A stretch of 64,000 nucleotides of DNA from Loktanella sp. M215 (GTDB lineage: Bacteria > Pseudomonadota > Alphaproteobacteria > Rhodobacterales > Rhodobacteraceae): assembly GCF_021735925.1 (NCBI RefSeq), contig NZ_WMEA01000004.1:1-64000 (forward strand). The letters run 5' to 3'. The translations under genes and the position numbers were made by a program. Positions 17,361 to 27,065 of the stretch are shown in pieces; position 1 is the first letter of the stretch, and the number at the start of each line of letters is the position of its first letter. The notes under the pieces are model-generated. The model saw only the letters and a list, made by a program, of their open reading frames with translations. It ran no database searches and had not been told where the DNA came from.

Positions 17361-19005
17361 GCAGCAATCCTCCCCATTTGCGTTGCTGACTTCCAGTGCC
17401 ATGGCAGCAGCTCTGGCAGCCGTGACACGGGCAAATCCGGCAGGCGCGCGAGCACATCGGCCATCCATGCCTGCGGATCGATATCATTCATCTTTGCCGT
17501 GACGATGAGGGTATACATGAAGGCCGCCCTGTCGCCACCGCGCTCTGACCCTGCAAAAAGCCATGACTTTCTGCCCAATGCGATACCGCGCAGAGCGCGT
17601 TCGGCGGCATTGTTCGTCAGGCAGAGGCGCCCGTCATCAAGGAATGCGGTGAAGGCCTCCCAGCGACCTGTCCCGTCGAGCATGTAATTGATCGCCTTGG
17701 CGACAGGGTTGTGCTTTGACATCCGCGCCCGCTCGGCCAGCATCCAGTCATAAAGATCCTTGACCAGCGGCGCGACCCGCTGGCGCCGGACTTCATGACG
17801 CGCTGCAGCTGACAGGCCGGTGATCTCGCGCTCGACAGCGAAGATGGCATCGATCCGGGTCACAGCGTCCAGCGCGATGGGCGAGATTTCTTCTGCCACC
17901 TTTTTTTGCCCTTACGGGCGATGGACTTGATGTCGGCCAGCTCGAATAACTTGCGTCTGGCATGGCTCCAACACAGCGCAGAGCGCACCGGCCCGGACTA
18001 CGATCTGCCAGATACAGGTCATTGTAGCCGCCATAGACGTCCGATTGCAGCACACCATGCCACCCGGCCAAATGCCGTGTCGGGTGTTCCTTGCGACGAT
18101 CTGTTGAGAAGTGGAAGAGCGCGGCAGGCGGCGCACCCCCATCCCATGGTCGGTCATCGCGCACATAGGTCCAGAGCCGCGCAGTCTTGGTGCCGCCGCG
18201 CGCCAGAAGCGGCACGGTCGTGTCGTCACCATGCAAACGGCCACCGTCCAGCACGTGGCGCGCGATCAGCGCATGAATGGGGGCCAGTGCTATACAGGCA
18301 TGACCGATCAGATCAGCCAGGGTAGACAGGCTGAGATCGACACCTTCCCGCGCAATCCGATCGGATTGGCGGTTCAGTGGTTGGTGCTGTCCATACTTGT
18401 CGAAAGCAATCATGGCGATCAGCTGCGGCCCGGCCCAACCGCGCGGAATGGCGTGGAAAGGCGCTGGCGGCTGGCTGATCTTCTCGCATGACCGACAAGT
18501 GAACTTTTCGCGGACGGTCTGGATCACCTTCCACTGCCGCGGAATAACTTCCAGCGTGTCGGTAATGTCTTCACCCATCTTCACGATGCGGTCCGAGCCG
18601 CAGCAGGTGCAGTTGGTCGGCGCCTCAACCACCACACGCTCGCGCGGCAGATGCTCGGGAAAGGGTTTGCGCACCGGCTTGCGCCGCGTGAAGGCGCGCA
18701 CGGTGCTGGCCTTGTCCTGCGCTGCGGCTTGTTCAGCCGCCAACGCATCCTCGGTGGCAGCTGCTTCCAATTCCTCAAGCTGCAATTCCAGCTGATCGAT
18801 CAGCCGCGCGCGACGCTCGGAAGAGATGCCGTATTTATCGCGCCGCAACTTTGCGATCTCCAGCTTCAATTCCCGGATCATTGCTTGCGTGCAAGAGGCC
18901 GGGGGCGCGGGCCTGTGCCAGTTCGACCTCCGCCGCGTGCGCGCGGGCTGTCTGCGCGGCAAGGGCGGCACTCAATCTGGCGATTTCGGAAGCGGCATCT
19001 GACAT
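17357..19005 (-). pseudogene. tnpC: IS66 transposase TnpC, three frameshifts
   Basis: Starts MSDAASEIARLSAALAAQ at 19005. The frame breaks near 18895-18905 (GCCCCCGG), again near 18000 (CCGGGCCGG, one base short), and at an A7 run near 17902-17908. Joined segments give a full TnpC: zinc-finger region CTCCGSDRIVKMGED and CRSCEKISQPP, catalytic-domain pieces SDVYGGYNDLYLADRS, LCWSHARRKLFELADIKS and TNNAAERALRGIALGRKSWL. All breaks sit at or next to homopolymers, so either decay or indel-type sequencing error could explain them. Confidence 0.85.
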
Positions 19006-19064
19006 GGCAAATATTTACCACAGACAGCATGAAGCGCCAATAAAAACAGGCGTTTCACCGTAAT

Positions 19065-19416
19065 TTACCCAGCCGTTTTGGGCCTCTGCGTCCAGCGTGG
19101 GTTTCTCCAGTCGATCCCTTCCAGAAGATAGCCGAGCTGGGCGGCGGATATCGAAACAGCCGTCCCATCCTGGCTGACCGGCCAGATGAACTTCCCCCGC
19201 CTCAAGCCGCTTCAGATACAACGACATGCCGACACCGTCATGCCAGAGCAGTTTAACCAGATCGCCTTTTCGCCCCCGGAAGCAGAAGATCTCACCGGTA
19301 TGCGGATCACGTCCAAGGCCCTGCTGGACCGACAACGCCAAGGTATTCATCCCGCGCCGCATGTCCGTCACGCCACCCGCGATCCACACGTTCGTGCCCG
19401 CCGGAAACGCGATCAT
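19065..19416 (-). pseudogene. tnpB: IS66 accessory protein TnpB (Orf2), frameshifted C-terminus
   Basis: Clear TnpB N-terminus: MIAFPAGTNVWIAGGVTDMR, QGLGRDPHTGEIFCFRGRKG and KLLWHDGVGMSLYLKRLEAG. An extra G in a G5 run shifts the frame after RLEAG. In the other frame the normal end continues as KFIWPVSQDGTAVSISAAQL to a stop at 19065. As read, the frame runs into unrelated sequence to 19015. The start overlaps the tnpA stop (ATGA). Confidence 0.8.
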
Positions 19417-19812
19417 CGCCCCACCGACAGACTGTTGAGCAAACGCGCTGCAGCCTCCATGTCAAAGTCGGACGGGATCGACACACGACAGCGCGCGCCA
19501 AAATCGACAGTCATCACAGGTGCCGGCGGAGCCGGCATATTATCAGGATCAGGCCCACGGAGCTTCGTCGATGTTAAAAACACGCAAAAACTTCGGGCCA
19601 GAACTCAGCAAACCATGCCGACAACGATAGCGCCAATCGTAAAGCTGGGACCGCGAAACGTCATGGCGCCGCGCGACCTCGGCCAAGGTCACGCCATTGA
19701 CAAGGCTTTCCTCAACGATCCGGACCTTCTCGTCATCTGTCCAGCGGCGACGCCGCCCAGTATCAGAGACTGATAAAACTTGAATGCGGGGGGTGTTCTC
19801 GTGTGCGTCCAT
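19413..19812 (-). pseudogene. tnpA: IS66 accessory protein TnpA (Orf1), frameshifted
   Basis: HTH N-terminus RRRRWTDDEKVRIVEESLVNG and VARRHDVSRSQLYDWRYRCR, then VFNIDEAP. The frame is lost shortly afterwards. The expected downstream part appears in other frames as PDNMPAPPAPVMTVDFGARC and VSIPSDFDMEAAARLLNSL. At least two indels are needed to join them, so the gene is not functional as sequenced. Confidence 0.8.
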
Positions 19813-19881
19813 AAGAACACTCGATAAACAATCACACCCACAAGCAGCCAGACGGCCCCCGGCGAATGTTTACGTTGAACC

Positions 19882-20231
19882 GGCGCAAATCCAAACTTTA
19901 GACAGATAGGAAACTTTTGGGCGTGGATGTCCGGTTTGGGAATCTGCGCCGCAGTGAACGTATGGACCGGGAAAGGCAGCTATGGGCCGTTCGCGTAGGG
20001 CAAGTTTTTCTGCACTCGCAAAGTTCTTCGGGACAGCATCCGGTAAAGAGGGCTCAAACCTGACCTTCGCAGCGTCAGGCACGAATGGCCGCTCTAGCAC
20101 TCAACGAAGGCAGTCGCCTCGAAAGGCACAGGCTTGCGCAACCCTGATAATTTTGGGCTGACAGCAGATTTAGGATATCGAAGACTACGGGTATTGGACC
20201 GGATGAAAATCAGCATATGTGGGACAAGGTC
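19882..20231. other. No gene recognised right of IS66
   Basis: 350 bp between the IS66 target duplication and the UPF0149-type gene. A 76-codon frame on the minus strand (19870-20100) begins inside the IS66 end, has no recognisable domain and no convincing ribosome-binding site. I see no RNA gene or terminator. Confidence 0.45.
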
Positions 20232-22322
20232 TCACCCGTCGACCGCCCTTGCTGCCATGACTGCGAGCCAACCGGGCAGCAAAGGCTTTAACGTGGACTG
20301 GATGTTGTCATCGGATCCCCCTTCCCTGATCAGCTTCAGGATTTTCTGATCATCCTTCGAGAGCCCGCGCTTCGGCCAGGCGGCCGAGATCGTACTGGCG
20401 AGGGCAAAGCCGGCGAGCCACTCCTTGAACCGCTCTGCTGTGCGTGTCCTAAGGCCCGATCCGATGTCCCCATCGAAGGCTCCGTCTTGAATATCACCGT
20501 AACGCAACATGATGATGTCGAGCACGCGCTGTACTTTGTTGCCACCGGGAAACTCGATGCCACCCAGAAGCGGCGGCAGCCAGTCTGTTGGCGTGACGAA
20601 CCGCGGTGCCACGATGACGGCCGTCAGATACCCATCAATCAGATCCGGACTGAGGGGGGTTTTGCGGAGCAGGCGCTCGAGCTCGCCTTTTGATTCAGGC
20701 GCGATGTCAGGACCCATGTCGTCGTCGTTTTCCGAATCGCCCAGCGAGGATTCACCGTCAGAATGCAGCCCGTCACCCTGTTCTGCGACATCCAGCGTCA
20801 GAGCGACGATCATCTCAAAAATGGGTATTTTTTTCAACGCCCGGCCGGTGTCCAGACCGTTCGCGACGGCCGCGAACTCAAGCCACGCATCGCCATCACC
20901 ATGGCGCAAAATTGCGGCCGACCGTGCGAAGAGCGATGACCAGAAGCCGCGTTGGGTTTCCAGATGCGCCCAGACCGCCTGCGTCGCCTGACGCTCGGTT
21001 CTGACCTCCTCCAAAGCTGATGAGAGCTCCGCATTGCTGACAAACCAGCTCGACGATATCTCGTGGTCGCGCACCCACGAGATGCTGCGGTTAATGAGCT
21101 GTCCGCGTTTGGCCCCGGACAGGCTGGCCAACTGGGCGTCAGGATCGGCGATGTCGGCTGTTGACGCTGAAGAAGTATCAGAAGGTGTGATGTCGCGGAG
21201 TCCGAGCATCTCTGCCACATCCAGGAAACCGGGTGCGGGCGGCAGGTCTGCGGCGAGGCCCTCGCCCAGTGCCGCGGCCAGTGCAGCGGGCAGATAATCC
21301 GTCGGCACATCGTGCATTGGCATCGATTCTTCGATCTCAGCGAGCGTGCGCCGCTGATCGCTGGCACTGCTGCAGGGGATGGCATAAGCATCCTTGATGC
21401 CGTGACCACTCTTGAGCAGCAGCGCTGCAATGCACTTTTGGCTGCCCAGGCTGACGCTCGCCAGGATGCTCTGACTGCCGGTGCCATCGGGCAGTGACGA
21501 CACCAGTCGATGAAGTGTCCATGACCGGGGGACAGACCCACCGGATGGTTCGCGCCGGAGCGCCTCCTTGATTCCACGATCCAGGATCGTCTTGGTGTCC
21601 AGATCCGGGATCCATTTGCGCAGCTGGATCAAATCGGAGAGCACGCCTGCATCCACCCCGCCCGCGTGCGCGAGATCGGCAAACCCCAAGGCCGCGGCGG
21701 TGCGCATCTCGCCCACAGGATCGAGCAAAAAAAAGCGTCCGACCGAAACAAGCTTTGGGATGCCCTGCGTCACCATCTGCGTGACCAAGAAGACCGCCGC
21801 GGGCCGGGGCATTGACCCAATCGCTTCCCGCAGGATCATGTAGGCTGGATAGCCCGTGGCATTGTCCGGGATCAGGTCACGGATCAACTCCGCAATATCG
21901 GGCATGTCCATGGTCGCGATGTCTGCATCGTCAGCGGCGACGTCGGGACTGAACCGGATCCCATCGGGAGGCTCCAGACCGGCCTCGATGAACGCCCGGC
22001 ACAGTCCCACCTTTTGTCGGTTGTCAAAACTGTGCGATGCCGCTTTCACTTCAACCCAGCCATCCAGGACCGCAAAAATGTGCTGCGCATCCGCTTCGCG
22101 ATTCTCGCGGTTCATGCGCATGGCGGCAAGAACAGCACTGAAGAGCGCAAGCAGGTCATCTGGGAGGTCCGGCTCGTCATCCATCAGCGCGAGAAGACCG
22201 GATACCGCATGACGATTTAATGCAATGCGCGGCGCCCAAAAGTCAGCCCACCGATAGACCAGGTGGTCACCCCCCTGCCCGGGTCGTTCTGCGATACAGG
22301 CCTGAAGTATGTTCTGTCTCAT
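20232..22322 (-). CDS. Large protein with C-terminal UPF0149/YecA-like segment
   Basis: 696 residues, soluble, with no signal peptide. The N-terminal half is helical and HEAT-like in character. Near the C-terminus, LSPDLIDGYLTAVIVAPRFV followed by TPTDWLPPLLGG matches the core pattern of the UPF0149 (YgfB/YecA) family, preceded by an acidic stretch (ENDDDMGPD). Family function is poorly known. It stands alone between the IS66 element and virD4 and may be part of the cargo. I know of no full-length homologue with a defined role. Confidence 0.6.
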   Translation of the reverse strand: MRQNILQACIAERPGQGGDHLVYRWADFWAPRIALNRHAVSGLLALMDDEPDLPDDLLALFSAVLAAMRMNRENREADAQHIFAVLDGWVEVKAASHSFDNRQKVGLCRAFIEAGLEPPDGIRFSPDVAADDADIATMDMPDIAELIRDLIPDNATGYPAYMILREAIGSMPRPAAVFLVTQMVTQGIPKLVSVGRFFLLDPVGEMRTAAALGFADLAHAGGVDAGVLSDLIQLRKWIPDLDTKTILDRGIKEALRREPSGGSVPRSWTLHRLVSSLPDGTGSQSILASVSLGSQKCIAALLLKSGHGIKDAYAIPCSSASDQRRTLAEIEESMPMHDVPTDYLPAALAAALGEGLAADLPPAPGFLDVAEMLGLRDITPSDTSSASTADIADPDAQLASLSGAKRGQLINRSISWVRDHEISSSWFVSNAELSSALEEVRTERQATQAVWAHLETQRGFWSSLFARSAAILRHGDGDAWLEFAAVANGLDTGRALKKIPIFEMIVALTLDVAEQGDGLHSDGESSLGDSENDDDMGPDIAPESKGELERLLRKTPLSPDLIDGYLTAVIVAPRFVTPTDWLPPLLGGIEFPGGNKVQRVLDIIMLRYGDIQDGAFDGDIGSGLRTRTAERFKEWLAGFALASTISAAWPKRGLSKDDQKILKLIREGGSDDNIQSTLKPLLPGWLAVMAARAVDG

Positions 22323-22674
22323 GCAGGCAATCTTATCGATTCAGGACGGCAGATAAAGGCCCGGATTTTAGAAGGCGACGAAGCCATGCCCACGCGCCCG
22401 TGACCAGTGTGAAGACATGAATAGTGACCATCAACGCCAACACGAAACGTTGGAGGCGATCTGTCATCCTTTTCGCAACGGCATCTTTCATACGACCTGT
22501 AGGAGAGACGGACGCAGACCACCACCGGTCCTACCGGAGACGACGATAAGCGTTTACGTCCTCCAGAATTGCTATGCCTTGAGCGATACGACGGTCGACC
22601 GGTCGTTCTTCCGACGCAAAACTGTTTATCGCTTCGCCGTTCGCGTTGAACGATGACGGCAGCATAATGGCGGA
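22323..22674. other. No gene recognised between UPF0149 gene and virD4
   Basis: Short frames only. The virD4 3' end carries a strong stem GGCGGCC-TTCG-GGCCGCC at about 22679-22696 that overlaps its last codons and could slow or end transcription of the minus-strand mobilisation operon. Confidence 0.45.
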
Positions 22675-24690
22675 TCAGGCGGCCTTCGGGCCGCCTTCTT
22701 GTCTCAACTGATTTTGGGCGCTGTTCATTGTATCAACCAACGCAGCTTGCGCTGCTGGCCCTAGCTTTCCTTTTGGCTTTGCTTTTGCGGGGGCCTTTTC
22801 ACGCCGCCTTTGTGGCACGGTTGTTTTCGGTTCACGCGCCTTCGTCATGTTCTCGTCGCGGTGTTCAATCTCAACCTTCTGCGCCTCCGTGGCCTGCGTC
22901 GCGCGGGCCCGAACCTCCGTCATGGTCATGGCACGGTGCTTCGGATCGTCGGCGTCGGGGTAGGGATAGACGGTCTTATCCTGAGCTTCGTAGATCGCTC
23001 GGATCTGCCTGGACTCATAGTATTTGATGCGGTCGCCCAAAATTGGGTTCTGGCTATCGGGAACAATCAGAATCTTGTTGGGGTCCATCTGCCGGATTTC
23101 CTGCTTGGTCAGCAGCGGGCGCTTTTCCGTGCCGGTCGTGACACCGCCGCCGCCGAAGCCGACAGTCTTGACCTCTTTCTGACGGTTCTTGGTTGATCCC
23201 GTCCGATCCCCGAGCAGGGTTTCAATCTCGCTGGCCGTGCGGTCTTCCTTGGGCGCAAGATAGAGTTTGACCTGACAGGCGCTTTCAATCGCCTGCACTT
23301 CCTCCGGGGTGTACGGAACGGACAGAAGGCCGGGAACGGACTGGGTAACGATTGCGAACCGTCCACCGTGACCGGCCGTTTGCTTCATCGCCTGGACGAC
23401 AAGGGGCATATGGCCCAACTGGTCAAACTCGTCCAACAAGATGAACACTGGAAAGGGCTCGTCGGCCTCCGGCTTTGACGACCGCAGGAATGAAATAAGG
23501 TCTGCAAAGAAAAGCCGGATCAGGGAATTCAGGTCCTGAACGTCGTCGGACAGCACTTCAAGATAGATCGACATTGGCGTGCGACGCATTTGTCTGAAGT
23601 CAAAGTCGCTTGTGCGTGTGACGCGCTCCACCTTGGGGTTCGCCCACTGCGACAGGCCCGCTGTGCTCAGGATAGAGATAAAGCTCTGCGAGATTTTTGC
23701 GTCCAGCGATGCCGTGTAGTTGAGTTGGCGTGCCGCGGGCGGATACTGGCATTCCTTTGCCGCTTCCAGCAGGCGCTCGGCGGAGGACTTGCCAATATCG
23801 GCCCCCTCGCCCGTCCCAAAAATGATCCGGTAGATTTCTCCCATCGTCGCGTTGCCACGTTGGACGGCAAGGATGCCGGCGGAGATGAACAGCAGGATCG
23901 AACCATCCAGCCAATCCTGATTGCCATCTGACTGCAGAAAAAGATGCGCGACCCGACCAATCGCCGTCCATAGCTCCTCCATGTTTTCAATATCAGCGAC
24001 ACCGGCCAGGGGATTGTAGTTGTGTGTCGGGTGCTTGAAGTCGAACGGCGCGAACCGGAAAACTTTGTCGCCAAGTTGTGCACGCGCTCTTGACGTCTCG
24101 ACCCACAGCTCGCCTTTCACGTCCAGCGCGACCATAGAGCCGGGGAAGGTCAGCGCGTTCGGGATGACGAAACCCACGCCTTTACCGCTCCGCGTCGGCG
24201 CGACCAACAGGATGTTGCTGACGGTGCTATAGAGTGCCGCGATGTAGCGGACGCGGCGGGTGTTCAGAGACTTGTTCTTTTCGGGGTCAGTGTTGTTGGC
24301 TTTGATGTTGATCGGTCGATCCGGGTGCTGTGCTGGTGGGGCGACATGCTCACCGAGGACAAACCCTGCGCCCGGCTCGTTCAGCATCCGATTCCTGCGG
24401 ACGCTCGACTTGGACTGAAACCGTCTGTCGCCGTAGTTGACAAGGCGATCCTGGGCGACGGTTACAAACGCGATAAGCAGAAAAAATGCGACGGCTGAAA
24501 TGACGATCAGATGGCCGGTCAGGTATGGCTGTTGAATCAACATGCGGGCCATCAGCGTCTTGGTGTGCAACATGAGGTCGGTTGCCAGAAGGTCGCGCCC
24601 GAGGGCGACAGTCAGATAGACGCTGGAAATACCGGACCCTGCGACAAGGCCGCAGATAACTGCGATCAGACAGGCGACGGTCATTTTCAT
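22675..24690 (-). CDS. virD4: VirD4/TraG-like type IV coupling protein
   Basis: 671-residue inner-membrane ATPase that hands the relaxase-DNA complex to the T4SS channel. Two N-terminal transmembrane helices (CLIAVICGLVAGSGISSVYL and LIVISAVAFFLLIAFVTVAQ), Walker A APTRSGKGVG (164-173) and Walker B VFILLDEFDQLG (about 415-426) are visible. A basic, Ala-rich tail ends the protein. Its start overlaps the relaxase stop by 4 bp, giving a mobC-relaxase-virD4 operon read away from the presumed oriT. Confidence 0.95.
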   Translation of the reverse strand: MKMTVACLIAVICGLVAGSGISSVYLTVALGRDLLATDLMLHTKTLMARMLIQQPYLTGHLIVISAVAFFLLIAFVTVAQDRLVNYGDRRFQSKSSVRRNRMLNEPGAGFVLGEHVAPPAQHPDRPINIKANNTDPEKNKSLNTRRVRYIAALYSTVSNILLVAPTRSGKGVGFVIPNALTFPGSMVALDVKGELWVETSRARAQLGDKVFRFAPFDFKHPTHNYNPLAGVADIENMEELWTAIGRVAHLFLQSDGNQDWLDGSILLFISAGILAVQRGNATMGEIYRIIFGTGEGADIGKSSAERLLEAAKECQYPPAARQLNYTASLDAKISQSFISILSTAGLSQWANPKVERVTRTSDFDFRQMRRTPMSIYLEVLSDDVQDLNSLIRLFFADLISFLRSSKPEADEPFPVFILLDEFDQLGHMPLVVQAMKQTAGHGGRFAIVTQSVPGLLSVPYTPEEVQAIESACQVKLYLAPKEDRTASEIETLLGDRTGSTKNRQKEVKTVGFGGGGVTTGTEKRPLLTKQEIRQMDPNKILIVPDSQNPILGDRIKYYESRQIRAIYEAQDKTVYPYPDADDPKHRAMTMTEVRARATQATEAQKVEIEHRDENMTKAREPKTTVPQRRREKAPAKAKPKGKLGPAAQAALVDTMNSAQNQLRQEGGPKAA

Positions 24691-27065
24691 ATCGAAATCC
24701 CCCGCGAGCGCGAATAGTTCGGATCAACGGCCTCAAGACCAGTTTCAATCTCGTCCAGCTCCAGGCCCACATCGACAGACTTTGCGCTTTTCAAAAGTTC
24801 CCTCGCCGCAAGTCGCTGGTTGGCGGGCGTATCGACGTATTCGGCAAGTGCATCCATGTTGCCGGATGCTATTTCCTGCATGGCCCCCCTGCCCTCTAAC
24901 GCGACGAATGCTGTCAGCATTTGTCGGCCCGCGGCACTGTCCGCCAGATCGGCGCGTCCCGTCGTTGCAGCGGTGTTGGCAATGTCCTGCATAACGCGGG
25001 CAACGCCGTCACGATCATAGACCTTGCTGTCTGCGATGATCCTCTCTTCGACCTTGCCAAGATCCAGTTGCCAGTCGCGGTAACGATCGGCTGCGGCTTC
25101 GTAGTTCTCTGATACCGCCCGCGACTCGACGGCCTTCGCGCCAAACTTGCTTTCCAGCTGCAAGACGCGGCCTGCGGCCTCCTGGCGTATCATCGCTTCA
25201 TTCTGCTCGCGCGTCAGATCAGGCCGCAATACCTGCCGATCATTTTCAGCTGAATCAAGATCGTTGGTCGCAACGGCCATCATTGCGGCTTTAATGTCTT
25301 TGCCGTGCCGTGCGAAAATCTCCGGCGCAACAGCATCGTAAGCCTGCTCCTGTTCTTTCGTCAGATCGCTGCGCTGCTTTGCCGTCGCAAGGTCGATCAA
25401 CTCGTTTCCAAGCTGATCGAGCGCACGTTCTTTGTCGGGCCGACCTTTTGCGGTTTCCGCCTGAGAGAGTGCGATCTGCATCCCCTCAAAACGATCAAGC
25501 GGGGTCGAAACTCCATCCTCCAGGATAAGAGTAGTCGCTTCTTCAATACGGCGGGACGCATCTTCAAAAGCCTTCACGTCGCGGGGCGGCGTCGGCATCG
25601 CGGCGGCAATCGCGGCAATGTCGCCTCGCTCTATGCGGGCGTTTTCGACCGGATCACCAATCGCATTGATAAGTCGCTCTTGCATGGTGGCGCGGTCCAG
25701 GCCCATCTCGACCCCTTTCTGGACGTAGGCTTTCATCTCCTTCGGGATCTCTTCGAGCCTGTGGTTGTGCATTTCCGCATAAGCGTTAGCCACGGCGGGC
25801 ATCACAGCCTTGAAGCGGTCAGGCACGTCGCCGGTCACAAGGTAGGAATCCAGCACGTTTTCATTGACGAACTCTTGTAGCAGATCGGCGTTTTCCTCTT
25901 TGACATAGAGGGCCGCGCGGGCCTCCAAAGCGCCGGTGTCAGGAACGAGATACGACGACGGCGTTTCCTTGAAAGCAGGCCAGATCGTGTCGTCCGTCAG
26001 GTCCGGGGTCACGTCCGTTTCGATGATGTTCAAAGCGGTGTCGATCTTGGACATGACCGACGCCCGACGGCTTTCTGGCAAAGCGTCAATGGCGTCTTTG
26101 TTCTGCTCGGCCCAGCCAATCAAAGATGTGCGTATGTCCTCGCGGTCTGCGGTTACATCAAGGTCAATGTCCATCATCTGTCCTTTCGGGACTTCATTGC
26201 CTGCGAAAAGGGCTGCTGCTGAAATATACGCACGCTTCGCAATCATCGGTGCGCCGATGGTCTCGGCAAATTCTGCCAAGGTGGTGTAAAGCTCTGCGGT
26301 CTCCCGCATATCCTGCCTGCGCCATTCAGAGGTCAGACTGCTTTTAACTTCGGGGGTTGCGAGCGTGCGGCCTTCGCGGGCGGCAAAGACCGCGGCACTC
26401 GTGATCGGTGCGCCATAAAGGCCCCGGTCGGCACGTGTCAGGCTTTCAAGCCGCAGGCCGTAGTTGTCTGCAATGTCGGTCATGCGATCCCGCATCATCT
26501 GGGGATTGAAAATCCCTTCTGATGAGATGGAAAACCACGTCCCATGTTCGCCCCGATTATTCAGAACGACATGAACGTGAGGATTGGCGGTGTCCGTGTG
26601 CAGGACGGCCACGTATTCCCAGGTATCCGCGATATGCGTCTGATCCTCGAACATTTCGGCGCACCACTGTTGCGCAATCACGAAGGCGGCGTCCTGGGAC
26701 ACGTCGTCTGGGAACGACAGCACCATGTGGCTCGTATGTCCGTTGCGGGGCCTACCCTTCCAGTCTTGCGCCCATGCACCGATCATCTGATCGAGGTCAG
26801 CCTGGTCAAAAGCGTCCTTGTCGATGCTAACGCCGGGGGCGAAGCCGAAGATGCCCTTGGCCTTGCCGTTCACATAGGCCAGCTGTCCTGCCAGTTGCTT
26901 TTGATGCTGAACGCCGGCGCCGGGAATGCGCTTGACGAAGGCGCTGCCGGTCGAGGTCAGGCTTTTCCAGATACGATTGCCGCGCGACTTCGCACCGCCA
27001 ACGGATGTATGGCCCGCGCTGCGCCGCGCCCGGATCATGATATCATCGTAGAACCCGCCGCTCAC
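24687..27065 (-). CDS. virD2: VirD2-like relaxase
   Basis: 792-residue conjugative nickase. The relaxase domain is at the N-terminus: a candidate catalytic Tyr in QLAGQLAYVNGKAKG (about residue 64), and the metal-binding His motif HTDTANPHVHVVLNNRG (His at about 156, 163 and 165). HTSHMVLSFP (about 110-119) is an additional conserved stretch. The long C-terminal part is acidic and helical, probably the secretion and coupling tail. It overlaps both neighbours by 4 bp. Confidence 0.93.
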   Translation of the reverse strand: MSGGFYDDIMIRARRSAGHTSVGGAKSRGNRIWKSLTSTGSAFVKRIPGAGVQHQKQLAGQLAYVNGKAKGIFGFAPGVSIDKDAFDQADLDQMIGAWAQDWKGRPRNGHTSHMVLSFPDDVSQDAAFVIAQQWCAEMFEDQTHIADTWEYVAVLHTDTANPHVHVVLNNRGEHGTWFSISSEGIFNPQMMRDRMTDIADNYGLRLESLTRADRGLYGAPITSAAVFAAREGRTLATPEVKSSLTSEWRRQDMRETAELYTTLAEFAETIGAPMIAKRAYISAAALFAGNEVPKGQMMDIDLDVTADREDIRTSLIGWAEQNKDAIDALPESRRASVMSKIDTALNIIETDVTPDLTDDTIWPAFKETPSSYLVPDTGALEARAALYVKEENADLLQEFVNENVLDSYLVTGDVPDRFKAVMPAVANAYAEMHNHRLEEIPKEMKAYVQKGVEMGLDRATMQERLINAIGDPVENARIERGDIAAIAAAMPTPPRDVKAFEDASRRIEEATTLILEDGVSTPLDRFEGMQIALSQAETAKGRPDKERALDQLGNELIDLATAKQRSDLTKEQEQAYDAVAPEIFARHGKDIKAAMMAVATNDLDSAENDRQVLRPDLTREQNEAMIRQEAAGRVLQLESKFGAKAVESRAVSENYEAAADRYRDWQLDLGKVEERIIADSKVYDRDGVARVMQDIANTAATTGRADLADSAAGRQMLTAFVALEGRGAMQEIASGNMDALAEYVDTPANQRLAARELLKSAKSVDVGLELDEIETGLEAVDPNYSRSRGISI

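Larger units (their letters stand above)
16724..19873 (-). mobile_element. IS66-family element with passenger gene, complete ends, decayed transposase genes
   Basis: 3,150-bp element. The left end starts GTAAGCATCCGCCG at 16724. The right end, read inward from 19873, starts GTAAACATTCGCCG, matching 17 of the first 21 positions. The 8 bp outside both ends are identical (GTTGAACC at 16716-16723 and 19874-19881), the duplication length expected for IS66. Inside are tnpA, tnpB and tnpC, all frameshifted, and a pRiA4b ORF-3 gene downstream of tnpC. So the passenger gene belongs to the transposed unit. Confidence 0.93.

Noticed and set aside
17895..17915. Programmed -1 frameshifting at the A7 run in tnpC
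   Set aside because: IS66 TnpC is normally one frame, the phase is not the classic A-AAA-AAG, and two further indels elsewhere break the gene anyway.
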